Below are positions 45,669-57,439 of a stretch of DNA of 64,000 nucleotides, piece after piece. Position 1 is the first letter of the stretch. Each line of letters begins with the position of its first letter. A program made the translations under genes and the position numbers. The notes under the pieces are model-generated. The model saw only the letters and a program-made list of their open reading frames with translations, made no database searches and was not told the origin of the DNA. This DNA is from Chalara sp. BL73 (lineage: Eukaryota; Ascomycota; Leotiomycetes; Helotiales): the NCBI GenBank assembly GCA_918026815.1, contig CAKJVC010000012.1, forward strand, positions 2,232,001 through 2,296,000, read 5' to 3'.

Positions 45669-46055
45669 TCAGGCCTGGGATGGGTTAGTAGCCAGGATTG
45701 ACACGCGAGTAAGCGTTTGCCCCTTCTCCGTGCCATTCTGCAAAAGGAGAGAAAAATCCACCCTCACATGGCAAGCTTGCTCCTTGGCAGTCCACAGCTG
45801 ACATCGCGTCTTCTCAAAGACCCTCTTAAGTTTGACGCTGATAAATGATTGATTATCATTACGAATAGGGCATTTCAGAAAGTGCGAGGGAGGCGATGAG
45901 ATGTGCATCTTTGCTACAATTTTTTTGCAGTCGAAGAAAAACTGGCGATATGCAACAGGGAGCCAATTATTGAAACAGGGCAGGGGGATGGGCATTGGCT
46001 GACTTTGATGATGCACTGATGACTTTACGTTCCATTGGCTAAGCATTGTTCGCAA
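45669..46055 (-). CDS. Possible small hypothetical gene or gene remnant
   Basis: A 128-codon frame on the minus strand. The predicted product has a protein-like composition in its middle (FRQFF-type motif, MHISSPPSHFLKCPI, FISVKLKRVFEKTRCQLW), with no low complexity or repeats. I recognise no family. There is no clear promoter, and the adjacent downstream frame is closed. It may be a real small gene, an exon of a larger gene, or a decayed copy. Low confidence. Confidence 0.25.
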   Translation of the reverse strand: MRTMLSQWNVKSSVHHQSQPMPIPLPCFNNWLPVAYRQFFFDCKKIVAKMHISSPPSHFLKCPIRNDNQSFISVKLKRVFEKTRCQLWTAKEQACHVRVDFSLLLQNGTEKGQTLTRVSILATNPSQA

Positions 46056-46583
46056 TTCGTTTCATCGCCGTCATGCAAATAAGAGGCGACCATGTCAGCA
46101 GAGAGGAGAAACTTTATCAATTACACAGTCAAAACCAAGATTAAACTACACAGAAAATGAGACGTGAAGAACCCTTGAGGTTATGAGTTGTTTATGACCG
46201 TGTTGTTACAGTATGTATTTGTTGCTGGGGGAAAAAAAACAAAGAGGCATTATGGTTGGTGTTTCCGGCATTATTCCAAAGACTTGAGCAATCTGCAGGG
46301 AACATTTCTAGAAATTCTATTGAGCAGGGGAGACAGATCCCTGATGTGATCGATACAGTAGGCTGCGAAATTAAGTGTGGCGTAATGGAAATGGCTTTTT
46401 ATTAGCAGAAGAAATGGTTCTTTGTCCCTCTCCTGGTATCGAAGTACAGTAGTCTTGTTCGCCAAAGCACTACTGGGGGAATCCGTGTTATAGAATGGGG
46501 AATCAACTCAGGGGGGGGTTTCCAAGAGACGGCGCCGAGGTTCCTAGGGACTTGCCTGGATGCTCCTGCAATGGCAGCCAAGC

Positions 46584-46647
46584 TACAGTAGCTATTCTGT
46601 CCTGACAGCAGCGCGCATCTACAGTACTGTACGCTACAGTACAGTAG
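46584..46647. repeat. Cluster of TACAGTA/TACTGTA elements
   Basis: TACAGTA occurs at 46584-46590, and again several times in both orientations within 46619-46647, including the 12-bp palindrome TACAGTACTGTA (46620-46631). One more TACAGTA is at 46445-46451. Their role is unknown. They could be binding sites for a dimeric regulator or a short expanded repeat. Confidence 0.4.
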
Positions 46648-47114
46648 CTCTATAGGTAGGGATGGACTTCCAAACATCAACAAGCGGTGGGTGGGGATGG
46701 ATCCTTTCAGTTTGAGGCTGAAATGAAACTCTGATGGGGTTATTTATATTTGTAGAAACCAACGTAATTTCGATTCACGGGAGCATGTCTTGTCTGAGGG
46801 TAGCGAAATGGACGTTTTGTTATTACCGGAACCCCTGCTTCTCTGCTTTGGCGACCTGCTGACAAGTTTGATGGTAAACCACTTACTCATTCAATTGATG
46901 GTACGGTAACTAGAGAGATATCGAAAGCGTCCACCGCCCAGCAGCGCGCCTAGAGCCCAGTCCAACCCCCTCCCCAGCCCCAACCTCGCGGAGCATGGTG
47001 ATGTCTTTGTTTTGATATACACATCCTTCCTCCATCTTCCCGTCCATCCGCCATCCCAGTCTTCGTGGGGTATTTTGTGATGTAAGTACTTAAAAGACGG
47101 TCCAAACAACAATG

Positions 47115-48027
47115 GCTGTGTCAATGTTTTGAGTTTTTTGTAATTGCAATATCTACCCGGTGACTTGTCTTGTTTAGCAATAGTAGTGGGGCGGGAAACC
47201 CCCAAATTAGGAATAGTTAGCACTGTTTAGTGACCATCCGTGCGTCCTGGGGGGGGGGGGGAGGGAGCGAGGAAGGGAGAGAGAGACAGAGAGAAAGAGA
47301 GAGAGGCGAGGCGGGCAAAAATACTTGATTACCTACTACCTTGACTCCCTGGTTCACTCACCACCCCACTGACTGGATTACTCTACTGGCTGGCACTCCT
47401 GCACCCCTAACCCATCCCTAATCTCTCCTTTTTCCTTTCCCCCATCGCGCAACAAAAAACATTTCGTCTACCTCTCCTATTGCTGCTGTCACCACCCACG
47501 ACTACTTCCACTTCCATTTCCACTTCCTCCCTCGTCATACCTCCCCCCCCCCCCTCCTATCAATCACTTCAATCGTGGACACCTATATCCAGACACTCTT
47601 TAGTCATTGTACAAATAAGAGAGTTCAACTTGTTTGAATTTCGGTAAGCCTCATCCCCAGATCCATCGTTTCTAAACTCTCCGTGAGATCTGCAAAACCT
47701 GCGACACCTCCCGGCCTGGGAAACCCTCGATCTGAAAATAGCCCCCCTCCCGACTGCAGGAGCGCCCACTCATCAACAAACCTCCTCTCTTCACCACTAC
47801 CTGTTCTATCCGACTCAACAATCCGACTTAACGCCACTGTCAAGCTGTCTTGACAATTCGACGCTCTGAGATTGGAGTTCTATCGCTTGTTTACCCAGCC
47901 TTACTAATACCTGTCGCTGCAGACCGCAATTCACTCTCCCTGCGCTCGAACTGATCTCAACAATCCCCGAGTCAATTGACCAGCACACCAATACTTTTCA
48001 TTTCGGATCTACGTCAAATCTTTCAAA
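47115..48027 (+). promoter_or_regulatory. Promoter and ATG-free leader region of Galpha
   Basis: No ATG occurs on the plus strand across these 913 nt. The region holds a run of 12 G followed by a purine-only GA-rich tract (about 47250-47315) and then a strongly pyrimidine-rich stretch (47420-47560) typical of fungal transcription start areas. A candidate 5' UTR intron spans 47644-47922 (GTAAGC donor, TTACTAATACC branch, TGCAG acceptor). The start context AAAATGGGG is good. The leader is inferred, not measured. Confidence 0.55.
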
Positions 48028-49242
48028 ATGGGGTGTGGTATGAGTACAGAGGAGAAGGAGGGGAAGCAGCGCAATGAGGAGATTGAAAACCAGCTGAAAA
48101 GGGATAAGATGATGCAGCGGAACGAGATCAAGATGCTTCTTCTCGGTCAGTACATTCCAAACAGCAAAATCCGGTATGTCGTGTTAATAGTTAAGCAGGA
48201 GCTGGAGAGTCCGGAAAGTCGACAATTTTAAAGCAGATGAAGCTCATTCATGAGGGTGGCTACTCACGCGATGAACGGGAGTCCTTCAAAGAGATCATCT
48301 TTAGCAACACGGTTCAGTCCATGCGTGTTATTCTCGAGGCGATGGAGTCGCTAGAGCTCCCATTAGATGACCAACGGGCGGAATACCATGTTCAAACCAT
48401 CTTCATGCAACCACAACAAATCGAGGGTGACAATCTGCCACCCGAGGTCGGAAATGCTATTGCGCAATTGTGGAGAGATGCTGGTGTTCAGGATTGTTTC
48501 AAGCGATCAAGAGAGTATCAATTGAACGATTCCGCACGATAGTGAGTACCCAGGATCTTGGGTTCAAAGTTGCCCTGCTAATGTCGCCTAGCTACTTTGA
48601 CAACATTGAACGCATCGCGACACCAGACTATATGCCAAATGATCAGGATGTCCTCCGTTCCCGTGTGAAGACCACTGGTATCACTGAGACCACATTCATC
48701 ATCGGAGACCTCACATACCGCATGTTCGATGTAGGAGGACAACGTTCGGAACGGAAGAAGTGGATCCACTGCTTTGAGAATGTTACCACCATCCTGTTCC
48801 TTGTTGCCATTTCCGAGTACGATCAACTTTTGTTTGAGGATGAGACTGTCAACCGTATGCAAGAAGCTCTCACCTTGTTCGATTCAATTTGCAACTCCCG
48901 GTGGTTCATCAAGACCTCGATAATTCTGTTCTTGAACAAGATCGATCGATTCAAGGAGAAGCTTCCAGTCAGCCCCATGAAGAACTACTTCCCCGACTAT
49001 GAAGGAGGTGAGGACTATGCTGCGGCATGCCAATACATCCTCAACCGATTCGTTAGCTTGAATCAACACGAGACAAAGCAAATCTACACACATTTCACTT
49101 GCGCCACTGATACCACTCAGATCCGATTCGTCATGGCCGCTGTTAATGGTAAGACGACATAATAATACTGCTTGGAGCGCCTGCTAATAAACATCCAGAT
49201 ATCATCATCCAAGAGAACCTCCGTCTCTGCGGCCTCATCTAA
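48028..49242 (+). CDS. Heterotrimeric G-protein alpha subunit, class I (Gi-like)
   Basis: Four exons (48028-48145, 48199-48541, 48592-49148, 49199-49242) give exactly 353 residues, the usual length of fungal class I Galpha proteins (GNA-1/FadA type). Lipid sites Gly2 and Cys3 are in [11 protein letters not shown]1 is GAGESGKS (40-47), G2 has [11 protein letters not shown] with the GTPase arginine, G3 [13 protein letters not shown]4 NKID and G5 TCATDT. The C-terminus CGLI carries the pertussis-toxin-type cysteine, which supports class I. It works on the cytoplasmic face of the plasma membrane with Gbeta/gamma, below receptors, regulating growth, conidiation, mating and, in pathogens, virulence. 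All introns lie in coding phases that restore the family sequence. Confidence 0.97.
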
Positions 49243-50270
49243 GCTGCGTAGTTGGTTTTGATACGCACAAGTGTTACAACAGATTCCCTCACACATGGCT
49301 CTTTTATCGGATATACGGCGTTCATCTCAAAATACGGCGGTCTCCTTTTATACCAGCAATACCTCGCATTGTTTTTCTCCCTTCGCCACTGTCACTCCAT
49401 ACCCTTCCACGAAAGACGGCATATACCACAAAACGGGAGGTTGCGTACGATCGCGATCGCATTTTGACTGCTTCGTTGCAATCGTCTTGATATTCAGCAC
49501 TACTTTTCATAGTGCACAGCTTAAAGATTCATCGAGGGGACCTTGCTGGAGTTTTCATGTTTAGGAGATATATTTTGTGCCCCTTTCTTGTGTTTCTCTT
49601 TTTTTTTCTACCCATTCAATTAAGCCATATTAATAGCGACGACAAAAACCACTGGGTTGGATTTGATGATGCTTGCACATCCACCCAGGCGGATTCTCTG
49701 ATGATAGCTGTATGAGGTAGCATAAGGGGCTGAGGAGGGTAGAGGGATGGATATGAAATGGGATGAGACGGGATTCGATGTGCTTAGCACCGAGCGGCTG
49801 CCCACCGATTTTCGGTGAGGCGGTTGGCCAATGTGTGTAGCTTGTTGAATAGATGATTGATATCATTCCATGGCTGCGTTTCCTCGTGTTATGACTTTGT
49901 ATATAGGATATATATCATCATCTGGGGGCGACTCCTCTTGACTCTAGTTCCACCAAGCATGCTTTTGTGAGACCAAGGGCAAGGCCAATGATGAAATGCC
50001 TTCAAATCACCTAGTGTACAGCATCGACTTGTTGCCAAAAAAGAAGAGACATAATGAGCCTTGTCCACCTGTCCTCAAGACAGTGCCATGCCAAGACCTG
50101 ACGTCCACCTCATATCCTGTTACACGAGAACCAGGCCACCACATCCTGCCCCGATATCACGTCGCAATCCTCTCTCACACCATCACGGCCTTTCCGCCCC
50201 TTCCCCACGGGAAAAATCTTTAACCCCCCGCTTCCTATCCATCCATCCATCCATCAACCGGATCCCCGCC
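49243..50270. other. Intergenic region after Galpha
   Basis: About 1 kb. It contains the Galpha 3' UTR, a T-run at about 49601-49609, and an ATCC microsatellite (about 50238-50254) just before the next start codon. No gene is supported. Confidence 0.5.
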
Positions 50271-51260
50271 ATGCACCTCAACCGCCTCCTCTCCTCCGGC
50301 CTCCTGTCCGTGTGCCTTCCTCTTCTTCTTCTTCGCCTTCCGCGCGCGAACGCGCACCTCACGCACGCTTCCATCCGGAACCTCACCTCGCTCACCTCCG
50401 AGGCGCGCGATCGGGTTCGGATCCCGGATCCGGGCCTCTGGTCTGCCGTGGGGGGCGCGCAGCAGGTCGGGCTGGGGGGGAGGGACGAGGTAGAGATTGT
50501 GAGTTTTTTTAGAGTTTTTTTTGGTGGGTGGTATGGTATGGGATGGGATGGGATGTTGTGTTTGCTGGGATATAGGTTGATTTGGTGTGTGGTGGTAGGT
50601 CGTCACTGCGGCGTTGAGGACGCTCTGCTCGGGTTTGCTTGGTGAGCTTGAGAGGGCGCCGCCATCTGGGGATGAACCGAAGGTAGGTTTGAATTTTTTT
50701 TTTTCCCTCCTTTATATATACTCCCCTTTTCGCTCGCTTGCTCTCTCTCTCGTGAACCCGCATCTAGCGAGCCGCCCAAGCTAACGAGCCCAGTCCCCGC
50801 CATGCTCGACCGTGCTGCATGAGTATCACGACTTCCTGAACAGCACTGTGCATTTCTTGGTTGCGGTTCGGGATGCCCAGTTACGGTATCAGTGGCGAGG
50901 AGGTGATACCCCTGTTTTCGATGCGGTGATGTGGTTGCAGAGCCTTTGGGCTAGCAGGGCAAGTGTATGCTTCTTCTTTCCTCTCCTTGTTGCTACTCCA
51001 TTTACCCGTCTTAATCACCGTATCTGAGGGTGGCCGTCCGTCTTGATGGTGTAATATGATTGCACGAGAGATGGTTGACGTGATAGAGAAGTGAAAATCA
51101 CTGACCGGAATAGAATAAACAATCTAGCTCGTTTATTGAGCAGCAGATGCAACTGTATAAGTATAGACAGCAAGAAAGCTGTTTTGGAGACTCTAACGAA
51201 GTGCTGAAGCATGGGGTTGAGATTGTGGAGTTTTTGAACGATTTAGGTGATGAGTTCTGA
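50271..51260 (+). CDS. Predicted secreted protein of unknown family
   Basis: Four exons (50271-50498, 50599-50682, 50794-50964, 51114-51260) all join in phase 0 and give 209 residues. A classic signal peptide is seen: MHLNRLLSSG, then a hydrophobic leucine-rich core and an ANA-H cleavage region near residue 28. The mature part has two N-glycosylation sequons (NLT, NST), three cysteines, and a central block with LHEYHDFLNSTVHFLVAVRD and FDAVMWLQSLW that looks folded and helical. No domain is recognised and no GPI signal is seen at the charged LGDEF end. Exon 1 is GC-rich, the rest is not. It could be a cell-wall, extracellular or effector-like protein. The last splice junction (50965-51113) was chosen for phase and consensus and is the least certain. 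Confidence 0.65.
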
Positions 51261-52117
51261 GCGAGAGTATTGCGGTTGTGGATGTATCTAATGTGTAATC
51301 TATTATGTTCCTCTTTCATCTCATATAGCCGAATGGAAGGTGATTTACTCACGGAATTTATAGCATGGTTTAGACCCATATAGGAAGAACGGTCTAAGCT
51401 ATAACAAAGCTTGCGGAACAGCTCTCTCACACGCGATTAATATATACACAATCACTGATCCCATCAAGACGAGCAGCATCAGTAGACTTCCATACAATAC
51501 ATGTATCAACTGCTATTAATTCTCCACCTACAAATCACCACCCACTCCACCACTTCTCTACCATCCCACCTCCCCTTCCAAACCATATCCCGACTTTGAC
51601 CACCCTCACTTAAGTAAACGATCCCCTCTCCAACCACACACCCATGGAATTACGGTATGGAATCTGTAATGCAAGAACTAGCTGTAGGGAAATAGCCCCA
51701 TAACAACCCTTCTCGAGGGAGGAGAGTCGCCCTATTACCGATTAGCTTCACGATACCAAGCGCCAACGACAAGGACGCAGACTCACGCTCTGTATCTCAG
51801 GCTACCATCGCAGAGACGGCCATGAATATAACCGCCCTGCCGGCGGCGGGCAATTAGGAGAAGGAGCTGATGGGGATATCTGCATAGAGCGAAGATCCCC
51901 ACCAGCTCCGGGGGCGTAACGTTAAGCACGGTAATGTCATTCAAAGAGCGAGCGAAGGAGGCAGCGGCCCGGGCGGGCGGGTCCCGTCACCTCGTGGCCG
52001 GAGGAGGCTAGATTGTTCAGCGTCAGCATCGCTCGAATAGGGAGGATTTCATGAGCATGGTAGCAAAGGGGACGTACTGCCCGGGATTCCCTCTGCTTAT
52101 TGGCTTCGCCATCTCGG

Positions 52118-52145
52118 CGTGGTGTTCTTTGCAAAGAACACCACG
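52118..52145. repeat. 28-bp perfect palindrome
   Basis: The 28 bases are their own reverse complement with no spacer, centred between 52131 and 52132 on TTTGCAAA, with outer arms starting CGTGGTGTTC. The flanking bases do not continue the symmetry. A perfect dyad of this length is not expected by chance in 64 kb. It could be a regulatory operator, a head-to-head joint of inverted terminal repeats, or a cruciform-forming site. Confidence 0.85.
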
Positions 52146-52907
52146 GCCGGTTCTGGGGCTGGCTATAAAGATACGGATCAGCGTGAGATATATCTTCTTA
52201 TTTGGGGGCTCATACCTTGGCTAGCCTGACCGACCGCGCGGACTTGTTCTAGCTTTCCGGGCTCGCGCCCTTGGTGAGCTTTTGGCCCACCGCAGGGACA
52301 TGCAGAAAAACCCACCCATCCCGGAGGATCTGAGGCCCGTCGTTCAAGGAGCGGGCAACCTCCCGTTGAAGGAGATTTTGAATGAAGCTTGTTACTTTCA
52401 AGCCTTTCCTGCCTCGTTCAGCGCTGAACCGTTCTTCCCGGACCGTCAGCTAGCCTGCGCTGCCATTGTTTGTCGCATCAGCATCAGTTGGCCTTTTAAT
52501 GTCGCTGGGTGTTACTGGAGGATGGAAGTTTCGCTCGATGTATCGAGCCTTCCGCTCCACAATCTCTGCGGAAAACGGATGGTGGAAGCGGAAGAGCCTC
52601 TTGTGCTCTTGGCGAATATTAGTTTAGATGATGCATCCTGAGCAGAGACCGGGTGTTGCTTACATCGTTGAAGAGATGAGGAAGCTTTTCATAGCTCTCA
52701 GTACCAGAGCACGTTGTTCCCTGACCCTTGCGGCGAGTATTGTCGAGGAAACCCACACTATCCTGATTTAGAAAACTTTCTATCGCTTTGATGGACTGTG
52801 TAGAGAACGTTCAAGGTGTAGTGATGGCTTTGAGGAGGGAGGAGTCATGAGGAAATAACTCTAGAATCTTGATGAGTCGTGAAGTGGAGACATGCAGTCC
52901 CTAGTTA

Positions 52908-52985
52908 TGAGTCGCTGGCAAGCAATGAGTGTTGTAGGAACAACCCCAGACACGTTGAGTCGCTAGAGCAACAATGAGTCGTGTG
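52908..52985. repeat. Short TGAGTCGC-type direct repeats
   Basis: TGAGTCGCTGGCAAGCAATG (52908-52927) is followed 48 bp later by a similar unit, TGAGTCGCTAGAGCAACAAT (52956-52975). Further TGAGTCGT copies are at 52873-52880 and 52975-52982. The repeats open a roughly 600-bp G/T-skewed stretch. Confidence 0.4.
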
Positions 52986-55900
52986 TAATGGGATGAGGGG
53001 TAGGCGTTAACCCATTGTTTACCGCTAGAAGGCAACTGTAGGAAGCCATCTTTGTGTAAGCGGAGCTTGTAGGCTGTATGATGGGTTATGTGTTTAGGAA
53101 TGATTATGTGTAGATGAAAATGGGGTTGTATAGAGAAACTTGCAGAGCAGAGCTGGGGTTTGGAGCAGACAGTTGGTGTGTGGGTAGAATGGCTGTTATG
53201 TTCGTCTGGGAGATGCTTTGTGTATAGAAGTAATGATGAGGCATGTACGAGCAGAGAGTTTGTGTGCTCCTAGAGACTTTGTATGTAGAGATTCTCTTTA
53301 TACAGGGAGGCTAGGGGTATAGGGATAAGTCGTGGGAATATATGTGAAGTCGTAAGGACAGAACTTTGTCATTGACACAATCTCGTCGTTGCTCGAAGGA
53401 CTTTGCTGTCGCTCCAAACACCTGCTGCTGATAGAGAAATGACTTATGGAAATAGAGGAGGTGATGGGGCAGGAAGAGAGAGGTAGTAGAATGATTTTAG
53501 GTGTAGACCGAAATGTGCGGATTCAAAACTTACCTGTAGATCTGGGGGTATCTTCAGAGGAGGACCCTGGAGGAGCCAGCTACGTATAGCCTGATCCCAT
53601 TGTTCAAGATAGACCAGTGAGACTTGTAGAAGCCATGGTATAGTATGTGTCCTCAAGGGATCGGTGATATTGTTGCAATGATGATTATTGCAAAGGAATC
53701 ACAAATGAGGAGAGTTTGTGAAAGAGAAGTTGGAAAATGACCTTACTCTGGGCGGTAACAAAATCCGCTTTGGTGGACCGTGCGAGCCTCGTCTACAGCT
53801 CACTCCTATCCAACTTCTACTAGATATACATTTAAAGTATTGCAACATAAAAGTAGATTGAAATATCTTCATTGATTATTGTGGTCTATCCTAACAAGCA
53901 AACCTTAATCTTAGAAATAGATATCTGCAAGTTCACTTCATGATTTTTGCTGCCTCGACAAACACAATACTTGGAACTCCTGCCTTTGGCAGCAGACACA
54001 ACCATCAGCGGGGTAAAGCAACAGAACAAAAAACAGGAATAACATATAGATAACTCGCCACCAGCTGCAACAGCTGATACAGCTATATACATGCTAGACG
54101 CGATGGCAGAGGAATTTTGCTAGTCTTACATGCTACTAGGCTAGGTATAGGTCCAAGCAACAAGTTTGGATATTAAGACCAGAGGATCATCAGTGCCCAT
54201 ACAAACTAACCCTATAGGATTGCACAGCCGAAGTACATGATGAAGCATTGATAAAGAGCACGAAACTATGGGTTATGGAGAGATATACTACATTCCGTTT
54301 GCTTAGTATCGAAGGAGATGGGCCAGACACAAAATTTGCTCAAGCTATGGCTTCAGTTGCCTCACGAATCTGCAAGTCCTTTTTTATTTCAAATACAATT
54401 CTCTTGAGCCATAAACTCAACTCGATACGTGATTGTTTGAGCAACATTGACTTAAGGTATAAAGGCTGATCCATGGTGCCGTCGCAGACTGTTACGAACT
54501 TGACTATAAGTAAAGAAGGTCGATTATATAGTTTGAAGCACGTTCAGAAAGTAGTGAAGGTGCGGAACTACTGCGGCAATACACACAAGTAATGGGACCA
54601 AAGAAGTAGTCATGGACTGAATGGGTGGTTCTCAAACACAAAGAATTGTATCTAATATCTCGTTCCACCTTGCTGAAGACAAGTTCCATTTCTTCAAGGG
54701 AGATTGTTAGATAGCTGATATGTTCATAATAATAGATTCAGTCATGCTCCGCGCAATTCCGGAGGGTGCGGATTCCAAGCCTGAAATGAACAATATATAG
54801 AATGTTGTGCCTTTGGCGAGACCATTCATAAAATGGCTAAAAGTCCATGTCGGAACGGAGTGGCTGGCATTGGCTTTAAGGGAGGATTACTCCTCGAAAA
54901 GGAGATAGGCCACTAAATCTACAACTCCTTGTTCACGAGGTTTGCAACTCTACATGGGCGACATCCTCTGCCAACTAGTAAGTGCTACCTGCAAAAATGT
55001 TTAATACCGCCACTAATCCATAGTTAGGCAGTAAACTACTTCACGTAGTCCTTCCAATTGAAGCACATTATCCTGTTGTTGCCATTGCCCGGCAACAAAT
55101 CTCGACTTTGACTTAAATGGCTACTGCTCCTACATCGACCCATATTTTGATAGTTTTATGACTGCTGTGAAGGGACTATTGAATGTTGTATGGATATATT
55201 TGTATCGACTATAATAACGGCTTTTACAAGCGGTGCCTAGCTCCATCTAGTCGAATCACCCATCTCTGAAGTAGTATATGAGGAAGCAGAATTGTAACAA
55301 AGTTAATTGAAGCGAAAGGAACTGAGAGCAACATTAGAACATGAGGCTTGAACATTTGGCATGTGGCATTAATGGAATACGGAAGAGCTTGAAGACGACA
55401 CAGCAGGTTGGGGAAACACAAGTGGTGGGCCTGAAGTAGCTAGTCTTTTAAACATCTCGACCATGTCAGCTAAGCCTGTGCTCTCATTTCTGCAATATTT
55501 AATGTATCTGTTTTCTTTCTCAATATCATGAATTATAGTAGTGTGAATATCTTGGAAGAGTTGCACTTGCAGTCAGTAGTAGCAAGACCATTAAATTACT
55601 GATTGTCTATCAGTAGTTCTAATCTGCTTTGCATCCATACAGTTTGAGCTTGCAAGCGTCCGTCAAGGAGTATTCCATAGAAGCTAGACCCCATTTAAGG
55701 CTGGACTGATTTAGTCTTGATGGAAGAAGTCATCGTAAACTAAATTCATAACAAGAGAAACACTACTAGCGTATAAATATCATATTGAATAGCCTTTATT
55801 CTTGTAGAAATATAAAGTGGAGAAGCATATTTGGATCGAAGAGTAGTATAACTCTTCTAATGCCTTCAGCTATTAACAAAATAAACATGGCTCTTCCCTA

Positions 55901-57439
55901 GTTCCACGAAAGCATAGCAAAAGAGTTGTGAAGATTTGCGTGAAACATCGTCTAGCTGACACTTGTTGGCAACTAGTAACTGTATAAGGGCATCATCAAA
56001 AAACCTGCACTCAGGTAACACCCCTATGCTAGCGGCAGGGTCCAGTCACATATTGAACTTGTGGAATCGAATAACTTTCTTCAGAGGCAAAAGGAATCTG
56101 TTATCATCGCTGTTCGACCTTACGCTACCACAGATCTCGACAATGAGCTTTCAGACAGTCAAGTATTTATGCGTATTGCATGTTTAGAGATGGCGACGCA
56201 TGTTCCGGAGACGGCACTGTCCAGACACCGAGCTTGTTGCTGTATCCCAAGAACTAGTCTATAACGCCTCGTTCTAACTAGTTGCGCGCGGCATTCTAGC
56301 AGCTTGACAGCTAAATCCAGTCAGTATATTGGTCTCATACACAGAGTTCTGCGATATGTTTCAAAGAATATCTTACCGTGAAATGTGAGGGGCGTTTCAA
56401 GTTATGAGGGATGCGAAGTGAGAGGCTCAGCTCCATATAAGAATGATGAGCAGGGGGGCCCTAGCCTTCCGCTTTTCCGCAATCATATAATCGCTCCCAA
56501 GGCGTTGTCTGGCGTCGACCAGTGTTGTTTATGACCTACATCCTTATCTGGTCTATATGGTGCATGACTTAAGTGTCGGCACAATTGGGAGGAAGCATAT
56601 CGCTTATCAAGGACTCCATGCCCATCTACGTAGCTCTAAATTATTATCGCGAAGTATAGCCATGTCTTGGTTGTGATATCACTGCGCTGAAGCCATTGGA
56701 GGGGTGTCAGCTTCAACTAGTATGAGGTTCCGTTTCCGCTACCGAAGAAGAACGTACATCAGACAGCAGGACAAGCTATCTGATTGCAATCTCATTATTA
56801 TCTGGTGAGTCATCGTCTTTGTGCAGACATCATCAGAGTGCTGGATGGCACGAAGCTGTGGTGGCGTTTCCGTGTTGTTGATAATGGACCCCTGTGATGA
56901 CCTCGCTGGCGGACCGCCAAGATGTAAGATGTGAGGCGTGACAGCGATAGCTGCTCTATAATCAAAGTATTCCTGGAAACACGTCATTTATGATCATGGC
57001 CAAAAGGCATGCAGGGCTTTTGTCTTGACGGATCAGAAGAGTCACAACGGAACAAATGTCGTAAGTCCACGTTGCTTGCTTCACTCACGACTGACCGTCC
57101 CGGCTTAGATGATACCTGGTATATGGAACGGGACTCTTCAATGGCACGACATGGGTCCTTCACACCAAACCCACAGCTGGAGCTAAGCTTCCAAGGGCAA
57201 AGATCCTTATCTAGAGAATCTCGGGTTGTGGGGCAATATGGGTGTTTCTGGCTATGCTTCTTTGCGTCAAACGCCGTTCGCGACTACAGTAAGCCATGAA
57301 AGAAAAGTAAGAACATGAAAATGTTATCACCCTGATCTATATCATTGCAATAAACAGCTTTGCTAGACCTCTTAATGATTCAACGCCTGGGTATCTTGCC
57401 TGCTATCCATTTAACATCCATCCAGTATACCTATCATTT

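Larger units (their letters stand above)
44311..47114. other. Gene-poor region upstream of Galpha
   Basis: About 2.8 kb with only one weak candidate reading frame (45669-46055, minus). It contains long A/T runs at about 44706-44740, and a cluster of TACAGTA/TACTGTA elements at 46444-46647. Otherwise nothing is identified. Confidence 0.45.
51261..57439. other. Large gene-poor block
   Basis: About 6.2 kb in which I support no gene on either strand. The sequence is uneven: GC-rich around 51900-52700, strongly G/T-biased on the plus strand around 52850-53450, then moderately AT-rich. A 119-codon open frame at 52282-52641 (first ATG 52300) has no recognisable domain. This pattern suggests decayed mobile DNA or fast-evolving non-coding sequence, but no transposon ends or enzymes are recognised. 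Confidence 0.5.

Noticed and set aside
50061..50270. Upstream frame running into the secreted-protein gene
   Set aside because: In a different phase and without a signal peptide. The ATG at 50271 gives a textbook signal sequence.
52282..52641. 119-codon open frame in the gene-poor block
   Set aside because: No recognisable domain, the frame begins with a non-ATG codon (first ATG 52300), and no convincing adjacent exon was found. Left unannotated.
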